A stretch of 64,000 nt of DNA from Anaerolineales bacterium (GCA_020634615.1 JACKBI010000011.1:62001-126000); one strand, 5' to 3'. Shown: positions 8,314 to 18,603, counted from the first letter of the stretch. Notes: generated by a model from the sequence alone, not told the origin. Numbers and translations are program-made.

Positions 8314-9348
8314 CTAGTATTGACGTGTGGGCAGAACCTCTGCGGCGTTGTCGGGATAGTACACGCTCTCGGCGGAGGGCAGCCATTTCGGCACTTCCTC
8401 GCCATTCACGACCTTCAGCGCCAGATCGTAGAACTGCGGTCCCAGCAGCGGGTTGCATTCCACGGTCACGTTCAGCTTGCCGTCGATCATCGCCTGGAAG
8501 GCGCCGCGTACTGCGTCGATCGACACGATCTTGATGTCCTCGCCCGGCTTCAAGCCATATTCTTCGATGGCCTGGATAGCGCCCAACGCCATGTCGTCGT
8601 TGTGCGCATAGAGGGCTGTGATTTCGTTGCCGTACTTCTTCAGGAAGGCTTCCATCACTTCCTTGCCCTTGGCCCGGGTGAAGTCACCAGACTGCGAGTC
8701 GATGATCTCGATGTTGGGGTTCAACGTCTCGCGGAAGCCGCTGAAGCGGTCGTTGGCGGGCGCCGAACCGACGGTACCAACCAGTTCGACGATCTTGCCG
8801 CCGTCGGGCAGCAGCTTGTTCATCTCGTTGCCAGCCTTGCGGCCTTCCTCGACGAAGTCTGAGCCGAGGTAGCTGACATACATGTCTTCGGGGACGTCTG
8901 CGCGGCGGTCAACCAGGATGATCGGAATGCCGGCGTCCTGCGCCTCTTTGAAGACGGTTTCCCAGCCGGTTTCAACAACTGGCGGTACGCCGATGACGTC
9001 CACGCCCTGGGCGATGAAGGAGCGGATCGCCTTGATCTGGTTCTCCTGCTTCTGCTGCGCGTCGGAGAACTTGAGGGTCACGCCCAGTTCGTCGGCGGTT
9101 TCCTTGATGGATGCCGTGTTGGCTGTTCGCCATTCGCTCTCGGCTCCGAGTTGGGCATAGCCGACCACCAGGTCTTTGTAGGTCTTCTTGCCTTGCTCTG
9201 CGGGTGCGGCCTGATCGGCCGGCGCGGCTTGATCGCTGGTTGTGGCTTGATTACTGGTTGCGGGCGCCGCCGCAGGGGCTGCACAGCCTACCAGCGCAGC
9301 CAACGTGGCCAGGATGACAACTACCAGCAGTACTTTCGAGACTTTCAT
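8314..9348 (-). CDS. ytfQ: Sugar ABC transporter substrate-binding lipoprotein (YtfQ family)
   Basis: A 344-residue lipid-anchored binding protein. The signal segment ends in the lipobox LVGC (Cys22), followed by an Ala/Gln-rich linker of about 30 residues. The mature part, beginning VVGYAQLGAESEWR, with QQKQENQIKAIRSFIAQGVD and LVDRRADV, is unusually close to E. coli YtfQ (galactofuranose binder), closer than to ribose-binding RbsB. The start has AAGGAGAG upstream. It is the first gene of the importer and lies just downstream of the two-component genes on the same strand. No good -35 was found near a TATGAT-like -10 in the upstream region, which would fit activator-dependent expression by the adjacent AraC-type response regulator. 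That last point is inference. Confidence 0.9.
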   Translation of the reverse strand: MKVSKVLLVVVILATLAALVGCAAPAAAPATSNQATTSDQAAPADQAAPAEQGKKTYKDLVVGYAQLGAESEWRTANTASIKETADELGVTLKFSDAQQKQENQIKAIRSFIAQGVDVIGVPPVVETGWETVFKEAQDAGIPIILVDRRADVPEDMYVSYLGSDFVEEGRKAGNEMNKLLPDGGKIVELVGTVGSAPANDRFSGFRETLNPNIEIIDSQSGDFTRAKGKEVMEAFLKKYGNEITALYAHNDDMALGAIQAIEEYGLKPGEDIKIVSIDAVRGAFQAMIDGKLNVTVECNPLLGPQFYDLALKVVNGEEVPKWLPSAESVYYPDNAAEVLPTRQY

Positions 9349-9506
9349 CGGTTCTCTCCTTGTGAGGGCGACTGTGCAGGTTTCAGCGCCGAGGGAGGCA
9401 CCTTTGCCTGCGGATGGATGAGACTTACTCTTACATCATATTAGGCCAGATCAAGCCAAACATCCATGAGTTATCGTCGGAAAGGTGTTGGAAATAATCG
9501 CAAGCA

Positions 9507-11126
9507 TTACGCAGCCGCGCTTGCAGCGACCGGCAAGGGACGATTTTTTCCGCTGTTGGTTGGATATTTTGCGATGACGGGCTCGGACTTGGCCGGTATC
9601 ACCAGGGTCACGCATGTGCCGATCCCGGCTTCACTCGCGATCGACAGGCCGTATTGCCGCCCGTAGTACAAACGTATGCGCTTGTTCACGTTGTCGATGC
9701 CGAAGCCGGTTTCCAGGCGGATCTCCTCGGAGTCTTCGCTGATCTGTGCCCGCACGCGCTCCAGTTTGTCCTGAGTCATTCCCACGCCATTGTCTTCGAC
9801 CTCAAGCACGATTTCACCATCGCCGTTTTGGCTGGCGCGTATGCTGATGATGCCGCCATTGCGCTTGTTTTTGATGCCGTGGTAGAGGGCGTTCTCAACC
9901 AGCGGCTGCAAAATCAACTTCAGGATGGTGTTGTTTGCCACAGCCGGGTCGACGTCGATGCGAAAGTCCAGAATGTCGCGGTAGCGCATCTTCTGAATCG
10001 TCAGGTAGTTGCGCGTGCGTTCGATTTCTTCCCCGATTGAGATCCAATCTCTTCCCTTGCTGAGACTGATGCGGAAGAAGCTGGACAAGGCGCTGACAAG
10101 CTGCACCACCTGTTCGGTCTGCTGTGTCTCAGCCATCCAGATGATCGTGTCGAGCGTGTTGTACAGGAAGTGCGGGTTGATCTGGGCTTGCAGCGCCCGC
10201 AGTTCAGCCTTCTTCAGGCTTTCCTGCTCCTTCATCTGCGAGTCCAGCAACTCCCTGATTCTCCCGATCATGATGTTGAAGCTCAGCCCCAGCTCGGTAA
10301 TCTCGTCCGCGTTCTCGCGCGTGACCAGGACTTTCAGGTCGTCTTTGGTGATCGTGGAGGTGACATCATGCAGGCGCTTGATGGGGATATAGATGCTGCG
10401 CGAGATTGCCCAGGCAGCAGCGAACGAAAACCCGACGGCGGCGACCAGCAACACGACATAAAATATTTCCCAGCGTGTCAAACCGGCATGCATGACCTCG
10501 TACTGCCTGGCGGCCTGGTTGACCTCGAAGAGCACGTATTCCTGCGCTACCTCTTCGACGACGGCAGAGACGCCGCGAATGTTCTCCAGCACCGCTTCGT
10601 TTTCGGCGACCCGGCTCCCGTTTGCCATCTGCGCGCCCATGACATCGACGTAGTGGGTCAGTGTCTTCATGGTGCGTTTGATGATTTCGACCTGGATCCT
10701 GGCTTCGTCCGAAGCAGCGTGTTCGGACATCCAGCGCAGCTTGTCATCCACGTCGGCGATGATGTCGTATTGCCGGCCATCCACGAATTCCGTTTTGCCG
10801 GCCACGATGTTCCACATCTCGGTATCGATGGCCGGCTTGATGTAGCCGTTGATGCTGTTGGCCGTCATGATGTTGTTGATGATCGCATCGTAGCCGCGGC
10901 TATAGCTCATCATTTGCCACATCAGCAGGGCATTGGTGCTCGCGAGCATCAAAATGACGATGCCCAGCGATATCAGGATCTTGACGCGGATCGAGAAATT
11001 GAGCGCGGCAATAGCCGTACCCAGGCGCCGTATCAGGCGAAATGGCAGCCAGTTTGCGAGGTCTAGCCCGTTGAGTGGCCGTTGCTGGGGCCGAGTCTTG
11101 TTGCTTTCCAGGGTCTTGTCCAGCAT
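9507..11126 (-). CDS. Sensor histidine kinase (YesM/LytS type)
   Basis: A 539-residue membrane sensor. There are two membrane segments (about 48-68 and 222-243) flanking an extracytoplasmic helical sensor region. A HAMP domain follows (TITKDDLKVLVTRENADEI), then the His_kinase domain with the phosphorylated histidine in LQAQINPHFLYNTLDTI near residue 318. A C-terminal HATPase_c domain has its N box in VENALYHGIKNK and a DNGVGM G box. This architecture is standard for YesM-like kinases that sense carbohydrates, often with an extracellular binding protein. It starts four bases after the response-regulator stop, so the two are coupled. It probably controls the adjacent YtfQ-type importer. Confidence 0.92.
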   Translation of the reverse strand: MLDKTLESNKTRPQQRPLNGLDLANWLPFRLIRRLGTAIAALNFSIRVKILISLGIVILMLASTNALLMWQMMSYSRGYDAIINNIMTANSINGYIKPAIDTEMWNIVAGKTEFVDGRQYDIIADVDDKLRWMSEHAASDEARIQVEIIKRTMKTLTHYVDVMGAQMANGSRVAENEAVLENIRGVSAVVEEVAQEYVLFEVNQAARQYEVMHAGLTRWEIFYVVLLVAAVGFSFAAAWAISRSIYIPIKRLHDVTSTITKDDLKVLVTRENADEITELGLSFNIMIGRIRELLDSQMKEQESLKKAELRALQAQINPHFLYNTLDTIIWMAETQQTEQVVQLVSALSSFFRISLSKGRDWISIGEEIERTRNYLTIQKMRYRDILDFRIDVDPAVANNTILKLILQPLVENALYHGIKNKRNGGIISIRASQNGDGEIVLEVEDNGVGMTQDKLERVRAQISEDSEEIRLETGFGIDNVNKRIRLYYGRQYGLSIASEAGIGTCVTLVIPAKSEPVIAKYPTNSGKNRPLPVAASAAA

Positions 11127-11130
11127 GATC

Positions 11131-12720
11131 CTACTCCTGCGGTTCAGCCCGTGTCATGGGTGTACGCGTCTGTGACCGAAACGTGGTTGGTGAAACCCCT
11201 GTGTGTTTGCGGAAAACGTAGCTGAAGTAGTGCGGATCGCCATAGCCGATTTGATCGGCAATTTCGAAGGACTTCAGCGCGGTAGTTCGCAGCAGTTCCT
11301 GCGCTCTCTGGATTCGTATCTCCGTCAGGTATTCCTTGAAAGACTGGCCGGTTTCCTGGCTGAACACGGTGCAGAAGTGCGAGGGACTAAAATTGGCGTG
11401 GCTGGCCACTTCCGGCAGCGACAGGCTCGAATCGTCGAAATGAGTGTCAATGTAGGTGCGCGCCTGATGGATCACGCTGGTGTGCTGGCCGTTGACCTGG
11501 AGGTCACGAAATGTAAGCGCGGCCAGCAATATCGCCCGAACCTGCTGCCGGATCTCGTCGATGCCGCTGACCCTGGCAATGGCGTCAAGATCGGGGATGA
11601 TCTGGTCGATGTCGCCGCCCAGGTTATGGAGAAATGTGGCCGTTGTCAGAACCACATGCATCAGGATGTAGTTCCTGACGATGGCGGACTCCAGTATTGT
11701 CACGCCCAGCGGCCGGATGAAGGTGTCGAAAAAGTCGTCTACGTCGGTTTTAACGCCGCACTTGAGAAAATTATCGACCGCCGAGCGGTTGATCTTGAGC
11801 AGTTCCGCCTTGCTGACGCCGTTCCGCTGGCCGTTGAGATAGGACGTTCCCTGCAGGCTGGCCAGGGCCTCGACAAACGAGGCGCAAATGTCAGTTATGC
11901 GCCGCTTGGGTGTACCGCTTCTAATCACCAGCTTGCAGCAAGGCAGACCTGCCTGCTGGTCAATCTGTGCGCGCAGTTCAGCATACCTGCGCACCACTGC
12001 GTCGCCATCTTCGCCTTTCAGGATCAGGACGAGTTCCTCCAGATCCTTCTGGATCAGGAACACGTCGGAGTTGCTTTCAACCACGCGCGCGACGTTGCTG
12101 CATGTCCGCGAGTAAGCCTGATAATCGAACTGAGCCGCGGGATCGATCGCCTCAATCTTGATCACCGCGACCAGATACGCTCTTGCCACCAGGTCGAGGT
12201 CAAGCTGCTCGGCCTTCTCGATGGCTTGCGCCGACGTCACTGCACCCACGACCAGGTCCAGCAACAGGCGTTCCCTGAGATTCGCCTGAGTCTGTAGCGC
12301 CTGCGAGCGCAGCCTGGTCAGGTCCTCACGCGACTGTCGCTCACGATCCAGTTCAGCGGCCACCTGGCGCAGCGAGCGGTGAATGTCCTGCACGGTGACC
12401 GGTTTCAGGAGATACTCGGTGACGCCCAACTTGATGGCAGCCTGCGCATATTCGAACTCATCATGACCGCTGAGAATGATGATCTTGGTGTCCGGCAACC
12501 GTTCCCGCACAATGCGCGACAGTTCCAGACCATCCATGAAGGGCATCCTGATGTCGGTGATCAGGACATCAGGATGGGTGGCTTGTAGCATTGGCAGCGC
12601 GATCTCACCATCGGGCGCCTCCCCGCACAAGTCGAATCCGTTATCGCGCCAATCGACCCGGTCACGAATCCCCTCGCGTGTGACTATCTCATCTTCGACA
12701 ATAAATACCTTGTAGGCCAT
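11131..12720 (-). CDS. Two-component response regulator with AraC-type DNA-binding domain (YesN family)
   Basis: A 529-residue regulator. The N-terminal receiver has acidic pocket residues in VEDE, the phospho-acceptor Asp in LITDIRMPFMDG near 55, and the LLKP lysine. A long middle region carries a coiled-coil-like stretch (LDRERQSREDLTRLRSQ). The C-terminal 100 residues form two AraC helix-turn-helix units (LPEVASHANFSPSHFCTVF and FEIADQIGYGDPHYFSYVF). The start at MAYKVFIVEDE is preferred over an ATG 11 codons upstream because AGGAG precedes it. Only about 30 bases separate it from a terminator-like hairpin upstream on the same strand, so it may be transcribed by read-through. It probably activates the ytfQ-type importer. 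Confidence 0.92.
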   Translation of the reverse strand: MAYKVFIVEDEIVTREGIRDRVDWRDNGFDLCGEAPDGEIALPMLQATHPDVLITDIRMPFMDGLELSRIVRERLPDTKIIILSGHDEFEYAQAAIKLGVTEYLLKPVTVQDIHRSLRQVAAELDRERQSREDLTRLRSQALQTQANLRERLLLDLVVGAVTSAQAIEKAEQLDLDLVARAYLVAVIKIEAIDPAAQFDYQAYSRTCSNVARVVESNSDVFLIQKDLEELVLILKGEDGDAVVRRYAELRAQIDQQAGLPCCKLVIRSGTPKRRITDICASFVEALASLQGTSYLNGQRNGVSKAELLKINRSAVDNFLKCGVKTDVDDFFDTFIRPLGVTILESAIVRNYILMHVVLTTATFLHNLGGDIDQIIPDLDAIARVSGIDEIRQQVRAILLAALTFRDLQVNGQHTSVIHQARTYIDTHFDDSSLSLPEVASHANFSPSHFCTVFSQETGQSFKEYLTEIRIQRAQELLRTTALKSFEIADQIGYGDPHYFSYVFRKHTGVSPTTFRSQTRTPMTRAEPQE

Positions 12721-12749
12721 GGCGCTCTCCTGTTCAGTAAAGAAAACAC

Positions 12750-12802
12750 ACAAGCCGTCGTCCCGCGCGGTCGGATTTACCGCGGCGGTGACGACGGCTT
12801 GT
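12750..12802 (-). terminator. Terminator or attenuator at the end of the second transporter operon
   Basis: A perfect 13-base outer stem (12750-12762 with 12790-12802) and an inner GC-rich stem. On the minus strand it is followed by a T-rich run (TGTGTTTTCTTT). It lies between the gene remnant and the response regulator. Confidence 0.7.
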
Positions 12803-12857
12803 AGATGTCAAGGTCTAGCGACCTCTATGCGTTCGTGCATGTTGTGCAGAGCCTTGC

Positions 12858-12999
12858 TCAGTCAGGCACGGTCGGCTGGTCGTTGTCGGTTTCCGGCGAA
12901 CCGGCGACCGGTGTCGTCCACAGCTTGCCGTCCAGGTAGTCCTGCAGATTCTCCGGCGTCACCACCGAGGGAGTGCGGTGCTGACACAGTCCAGTGCAG
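12858..12999 (-). pseudogene. C-terminal remnant of a lost gene, possibly a sugar-binding protein
   Basis: Directly after the stop of the URO-D-like gene a frame stays open for about 46 codons on the minus strand and ends at a TGA at 12858-12860. It includes VVTPENLQDYLDGKL, then WTTPVAGSPETDNDQPTVPD. It has no start codon or ribosome-binding site. The composition (a short amphipathic helix and a polar acidic tail) resembles the C-terminus of a periplasmic sugar-binding protein, and the context is a sugar transporter operon, so an internal deletion that removed most of a gene is likely. The identification is tentative. Confidence 0.4.
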
Positions 13000-14127
13000 T
13001 CAGGTCCATCGCTCGATTCGCCTCAATAGTTCCAACTCTTCAGCTTCGTTTTCGGTGGCGATCCACAGGAACAAGCCCTCGGGGCGCAGTTCTTGCATGA
13101 AATCGTTCAACTCGGCCTTGTTCAGGTCTACGATGACCGGTACGCCACGCGCTTGGATGCTGCGAATGAATGGCACCCACTGCATGATGGGCTGGTCGTC
13201 GCCGACGCCTTGCACCCATTGGATGGCATGTACGCCTGGGACGCTCAGGATGGCATCCAGGTGGCGGGCCACCCGTTTGCCATCGACGTGAAAGATGTTG
13301 TGCGTCATGGTACTGACCTCGCGCTGCAGGATCGGCAGGCCAAACTCGACGAAAAAGCGGGGCGAGATCAGGTTCGAGAAGTCGCAGCTTGGGATGTGCA
13401 TCCGGCCAAAGGAGGGAATACCCATCCAGCTCACCGACGGCTGCCCGTGCGCCTTGAGCAGCGCATCATAATGGTCGTAGATCGTCTCGAAGTCAGCGAT
13501 TGAAAGCTCGGCCAGGCGATGTACCTGCTGCGGGCTGTCGATCATGTCGAAGCAGAGCTGTTGCGGATCGCGCCAGGCGGCCACGCAGTCCAGCCCCGGA
13601 TGCAGGTCGGTGTAGCCCACCAGACACTTGCCGGGGCAGCGCTCCAGCGCGTAGCGGGTCAGCTCGTCCAGGGTGCGCGCGTACTCGTTGCTCATGTCCA
13701 GCCGGATACGCGCCACTTCGTCCCAGTCACGCACCAGCGGCTCGGACCACGATGTCACCTCGCCGAAGTGCAGTTTCGCGCCATAAAGGGCCGCGTAAAC
13801 GTCCGGCCCCAGGTTGGGCCAGTAGACGGGAAAGGTCTCGCCATGCCAGCGCCGCCCCTGGAGGGCATCCAGGTAGCGGTCGATCTGATATTCCGGGTCA
13901 TACCAGCGCGCCTTGCACTCAGCTGGCGTCAATCCGACGAAATCGGCTGCCGTGTCGAGAAACGCGTTGTGCGCCATGAAGCGCACGGGAGGCCGGTCGA
14001 TGATCTCGCAAGCAAACCATGCGTAGATACGGCGCATGGCCATGTCGGAGTCTGGCATGCCCTCGATATCGAGTCGCCACCACGGATCGGGCTGACTGGA
14101 ATTGTGGGCGGTTGTCGTTTCAGGCAT
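13000..14127 (-). CDS. URO-D superfamily protein (divergent)
   Basis: A 375-residue TIM-barrel protein of the uroporphyrinogen decarboxylase-like superfamily, the most divergent of the four in the window. Recognisable parts are the substrate-end loop PSFGRMHIPSCDFSNLISP, the barrel segment HNIFHVDGKRVARHLDAIL and VHAIQWVQGVGDD. The metal-site position has His-x-Asp-Gly, not the His-x-Cys of MtaA-type methyltransferases. It lies 14 bases after the preceding URO-D-like gene, so the pair is cotranscribed as the tail of the ABC importer operon. It has no corrinoid-binding domain. The pairing of two such proteins with one sugar importer suggests successive or heteromeric action on an imported methylated or carboxylated sugar derivative; this is inference. 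Confidence 0.75.
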   Translation of the reverse strand: MPETTTAHNSSQPDPWWRLDIEGMPDSDMAMRRIYAWFACEIIDRPPVRFMAHNAFLDTAADFVGLTPAECKARWYDPEYQIDRYLDALQGRRWHGETFPVYWPNLGPDVYAALYGAKLHFGEVTSWSEPLVRDWDEVARIRLDMSNEYARTLDELTRYALERCPGKCLVGYTDLHPGLDCVAAWRDPQQLCFDMIDSPQQVHRLAELSIADFETIYDHYDALLKAHGQPSVSWMGIPSFGRMHIPSCDFSNLISPRFFVEFGLPILQREVSTMTHNIFHVDGKRVARHLDAILSVPGVHAIQWVQGVGDDQPIMQWVPFIRSIQARGVPVIVDLNKAELNDFMQELRPEGLFLWIATENEAEELELLRRIERWT

Positions 14128-14141
14128 GGTCGGAGACAGTA

Positions 14142-15248
14142 TCAGTTCGAGTTGCTGGCCGCGCCCTTCACGGTGTTAACCATCGCCCAGAAATTCTCCA
14201 GCGGCGTGTCCAGTTGCACGTGATGGGTCGGACCGATGATCAGACCGCCCTGCTTGCCCAGGGTTTCCAGACGGACGTGAACCTCAGCTTCCACCTCAGC
14301 CGGCGTGCCGTAGGGCAACGTATACTGTTCGTCGATGGAGCCCCAGAAACAAAGTTTGTCGCCGTAGAGTCGCGCGACCTCGGCCGGGTCCATGGACTGG
14401 GGCTGGATCGGGTTGAGCACGTCGAGGCCGATCTCGATCAGGTCCGGGATGATAGGCAGGATGTTGCCGTCGGAGTGATAAGCGACCTTGACGGCCGGGT
14501 TGATGCGCTTCAGCTCGGCGATGAAGGTTGCCATGCGCGGCTTCAGGAAGCGACGCCACGTCTTGGGCGCCATCAACATGCGGTTCTGCGCGCCGACATC
14601 GTCCCCTGTCCAGATCATGTCCACGCCCAGTTCGACCAGCCGTTTGGCCGCGCTGAGATGATAGCGGAAGGGAATCTCCATGATCCGGTCGATCAATTCC
14701 GGGTTCAGCAGCAGGTCGGTCAGGGCTTGCTCGTAGCCCCGCAGCGCCCAGGCTGTTTCCCAGATCGTAGTGACTGTGACGCCGACAATCCAGTACTCCT
14801 CGCCGAATTCGCGGATCGTCCGCACCGCATCGTCGTATAGCTCTGGGCGGTTCGGGTCAGGCGGCTGGTAGCTGTCGATGGCCGCGTCGTTGGCCAGTGG
14901 ATGGCTCACCATTTCGGTGTAATGGCCGTCGCCGAACGGTGTGCTGTAGGGAACGTTGCGCCAGGTCACGCCCCACTCGTCGGTGTAGCCGACGCCGTCG
15001 GCGCTCAAGCTTTCGGTGGCGTAGTAGGAATTGGCCCAGCCCACTGATGTCAACAGCAGATCCTCGTCCAGCGCGCGCTCCAGCGCGTAGGTGTTGCCGC
15101 CGCCGTGCGGATTGTGAAGCTGATGATCCCGGATGCCCATCTGCTGTCTCAGCCGCGCGGCGAACTCAGGCGTGAAGCTGATCTGCATCGGGCAACGATC
15201 GGGCTTTTCGCGCTGTAGAGCAAGCTGGACACGTTCTCGGTGTTTCAT
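14142..15248 (-). CDS. URO-D superfamily protein
   Basis: A 368-residue URO-D-like TIM-barrel protein opening MKHRERVQLALQREKPDRCP, the usual N-terminus of this family in sugar clusters. It has DMIWTGDDVGAQNRMLMAP, then VAYHSDGNILPIIPDLIEIG, LDVLNPIQPQSMDP and LCFWGSIDEQYTLPYGTP. It is closely similar in pattern to the plus-strand gene at 22846, including the HSDG site and a late Thr/His motif (GPTHHVQLDTP), so the two may be paralogues acting on related substrates. It follows the permease gene after a 159-base gap that contains an inverted-repeat element. It is not HemE: HemE N-terminal decarboxylation residues are not apparent and no heme genes are nearby. Confidence 0.8.
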   Translation of the reverse strand: MKHRERVQLALQREKPDRCPMQISFTPEFAARLRQQMGIRDHQLHNPHGGGNTYALERALDEDLLLTSVGWANSYYATESLSADGVGYTDEWGVTWRNVPYSTPFGDGHYTEMVSHPLANDAAIDSYQPPDPNRPELYDDAVRTIREFGEEYWIVGVTVTTIWETAWALRGYEQALTDLLLNPELIDRIMEIPFRYHLSAAKRLVELGVDMIWTGDDVGAQNRMLMAPKTWRRFLKPRMATFIAELKRINPAVKVAYHSDGNILPIIPDLIEIGLDVLNPIQPQSMDPAEVARLYGDKLCFWGSIDEQYTLPYGTPAEVEAEVHVRLETLGKQGGLIIGPTHHVQLDTPLENFWAMVNTVKGAASNSN

Positions 15249-15293
15249 GAGGCAGTAAATTGCTCAGGGAGACGAGCCGTCCCCGAATGGGTC

Positions 15294-15402
15294 ACGAATA
15301 CACGAATTCAGGAGGGCTAACGCGTAGCCATTCTGACCGTGAACGTAGGCAGTGAGCGTGAAGCAGGGCTGATATTCATGTATTCGTGTTGAATTCGTGG
15401 AT
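15294..15402. repeat. Inverted-repeat element, CACGAATACACGAATTC arms
   Basis: An arm at 15294-15310 built from two CACGAAT units faces an arm at 15379-15402 (TGTATTCGTG and GAATTCGTGG). It lies between the permease and URO-D-like genes of the operon. A tighter relative is at 23969-24033. Confidence 0.6.
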
Positions 15403-15407
15403 GGCCG

Positions 15408-16436
<1,029 letters not shown>

Positions 16437-16457
16437 GATCGCGTTCTCTGGTCGCCT

Positions 16458-17216
16458 CTAGTCCAGACTGCCGGTCTCGGCAACCCGATACATCTTCTCC
16501 ATCAACTGATCGAGCGTAATGTCTTTGGTGTAAAACTCGCCGGAGACCGTGCCGCGGTCCAGAACGACGACCCGGTCGGCCACCGAATAGACGTGGAAGA
16601 TGTTGTGATCGATGAAAATGCAGGATTTGCCCTGTCGCTTGATGTCCGCCACAAAGTCCATTAGTTTGCGTGTCTCCGAAAGCGACAGTCCCATAGTTGG
16701 CTCGTCCAGGATGATCAGTTCGGCCTTGAAATGCAGCGCCCGGGTGATTGCAACACCTTGCTTCTCCCCGCCGGAGAAGGTCTTGATGACCGAGTCGGCA
16801 GTGACTGCGGTTGAGGTGAACCCCATGGACTCCAGCATCAATCGATCGGTTTCCTGCTTCATGCGTTTGACGTCCATCAAACCATAGCGGTTGGTCAGCT
16901 CACGTCCCATGAAGATGTTGCGCCACAGCGGCTGCTGTTCGGCCAGCGCGCGCTCCTGATAGACGGTTTCGATGCCCAAAGCGCGCGCCTGGGCAACGGT
17001 CAGGTGGTCGATGCGTTGGTCGTCGAAGAAGATTTCACCGGTGTCCGGTTGGTGATATCCGGTGATCAGTTTGATGAGGGTTGATTTGCCTGCGCCATTG
17101 TCGCCCAGCAAGCCGACGATCTCGTTGCGACCGACGCGGAAGTTGATGTTGTGCACGGCAGCAACATCACCGAACGACTTATTGACGTCGTTCATCTCCA
17201 GCAGATTTTCGCCCAT
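16458..17216 (-). CDS. Sugar ABC transporter ATPase, single domain
   Basis: A 252-residue nucleotide-binding protein. Walker A is GDNGAGKST near residue 38, the signature is FSGGEKQGVAIT, and Walker B is LIILDEPTMGLS, followed by the switch histidine in CIFIDHN. It is half the length of the RbsA-type tandem ATPase; single-domain versions such as FrcA are known for fructose- and xylose-type importers and work as homodimers. It acts at the cytoplasmic face with the adjacent permease. A 16-base-stem hairpin lies just upstream, after the binding-protein gene. Confidence 0.9.
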   Translation of the reverse strand: MGENLLEMNDVNKSFGDVAAVHNINFRVGRNEIVGLLGDNGAGKSTLIKLITGYHQPDTGEIFFDDQRIDHLTVAQARALGIETVYQERALAEQQPLWRNIFMGRELTNRYGLMDVKRMKQETDRLMLESMGFTSTAVTADSVIKTFSGGEKQGVAITRALHFKAELIILDEPTMGLSLSETRKLMDFVADIKRQGKSCIFIDHNIFHVYSVADRVVVLDRGTVSGEFYTKDITLDQLMEKMYRVAETGSLD

Positions 17217-17242
17217 GAAGCAGAGTCTCCTTCAGTCCAGCA

Positions 17243-17277
17243 ACGGAGGGACAAACGGGAGCCGTTTGCCCCTCCGT
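17243..17277 (-). terminator. Intercistronic hairpin after the second binding-protein gene
   Basis: Arms 17243-17258 and 17262-17277 form a 16-base stem with one mismatch and a 3-base loop. It has the same position and probable role (expression ratio) as the hairpin at 8219-8259 in the other importer. Confidence 0.6.
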
Positions 17278-17357
17278 CAGTAGCGGTGAGCACCGACGCA
17301 CTTGGGTTTCAGCCTGCTGCGGTCGTGCTACATGCAGGCAGTTCCCCGTAGCGCCGT

Positions 17358-18407
17358 CTAGCGGATTTCTTTCTCGATCAGGGGCGCCAGGAACTCGATG
17401 TTGTCCTTGGTGGCGAAACCCGCGCCCGTGTCGATCATCAGGCCTGAAAAGCCGTAGACCTTGGAGAGGCAGAGCTGCAGGATAGGAAGGTAGCCTTGCA
17501 GGTACGGCTGCTGGTCGATCACCAGGTCCGTCCAGCCGCCACGGATTGCTTCCAGCGTCGCCGGTGAGAGGTCGAAGCCGGCACCGTAGATGTCATCCGG
17601 GCCTTTGCCGGCTGCCTTGAGGTAAGTTTCCAGGGTTGCCGTCAGGGCGCCATGGTCTGTGACAACCAGCTTGACGTCCGGGTTAGCGGACACGTAGCCG
17701 GTGAAGGTCGGCGTGCCGGCTGCGGGATCGGCGTTGGTGGCCGCGTCGATTTCCAGATAATCAACGGTTACACCGGCCTCTTCCAGCGCGTCGATGACGC
17801 CCTTGGTGCGTTCGCCGCGCGAAGGCTGTGAAAGCAGCCCCCAAACCATGGCGCGGTCGCCGGACGTCAGTGCAAATCGTTTGACGGCTTCCTTGCCGAG
17901 GTTGTAGCCGGCCGTATAGTTGACAGCGCCCACATAGCCAAACCCGTTGCCCTGGTACTTGCCAAAGCTGGCAGGCAATTCGGTGTTCTGGCTGGTGACC
18001 AGGATGCCATCGGCCTCGGCCTTGTCGATCAACGGGCTAAAGGCGTCATCGCCAGGGTGTCCCATGACGGCGATGCCGTCTGGCTTGGTGGCCGCGGCTT
18101 CCTGGAACTGCTGGATCATTTTCTGCGGATCCCAGTCCGAGAAAACATATTGAACATCTGCTCCGAGGTCAGCTTGCGCCTGCTTGGCGCCGTTATAGAC
18201 GTTGTTGGCAAAGACGCCGCCGGCTGGGCCGCCAGGGAAGAATACGAGCTTGACGTTGCTGCACCAGCCGGGGGTATCGGCGGCAGCCGCGCTGGCTTGA
18301 TCGGCAGATGCTGCGGCTGTGGCCGGAACCGGCGTCGCCGGCACGGTGCAACCCGCAAGCATCGCGAGCACGAGGACAATCCCGATGAGAAGTGACAGTC
18401 TCTTCAT
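17358..18407 (-). CDS. Sugar ABC transporter substrate-binding lipoprotein (periplasmic-binding protein type 1)
   Basis: A 349-residue lipoprotein. The signal segment ends in LAGC (Cys20), followed by an Ala-rich linker. The type 1 periplasmic sugar-binding fold follows: NVYNGAKQAQADLGADVQYV, then DGIAVMGHPGDDAFSPLIDKA and VTSQNTELPASF. The closest families are the Rbs/Xyl/fructose binders. The ATG at MKRLSLL has GGAG nine bases upstream; the longer open frame runs into the leader and is rejected. It is the first gene of a minus-strand operon whose promoter and operator lie about 220 bases upstream, near the divergent lacI gene. Confidence 0.9.
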   Translation of the reverse strand: MKRLSLLIGIVLVLAMLAGCTVPATPVPATAAASADQASAAAADTPGWCSNVKLVFFPGGPAGGVFANNVYNGAKQAQADLGADVQYVFSDWDPQKMIQQFQEAAATKPDGIAVMGHPGDDAFSPLIDKAEADGILVTSQNTELPASFGKYQGNGFGYVGAVNYTAGYNLGKEAVKRFALTSGDRAMVWGLLSQPSRGERTKGVIDALEEAGVTVDYLEIDAATNADPAAGTPTFTGYVSANPDVKLVVTDHGALTATLETYLKAAGKGPDDIYGAGFDLSPATLEAIRGGWTDLVIDQQPYLQGYLPILQLCLSKVYGFSGLMIDTGAGFATKDNIEFLAPLIEKEIR

Positions 18408-18603
18408 GTGAAATGGCTCCTTCTTTGGAACATAGTGGGTCCTTCTCTGGACCCATAGATTAATCGCAAATGGCGGAGTAGTGAACGATGAAGCTTCTAT
18501 GTCTAACAAGAGAAGAGGTTGCTGGTGGAAGGCGGGGAACATCACCTCCTCTGTGAGTCACCAGTCCGAAGTGCTCGCGAACTGGCATGGTAACGGATCA
18601 ATT

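Noticed and set aside
13000..15248. True uroporphyrinogen decarboxylase (HemE) of heme synthesis
   Set aside because: Sequences are divergent, occur as several paralogues inside a sugar operon and no other heme gene is near.
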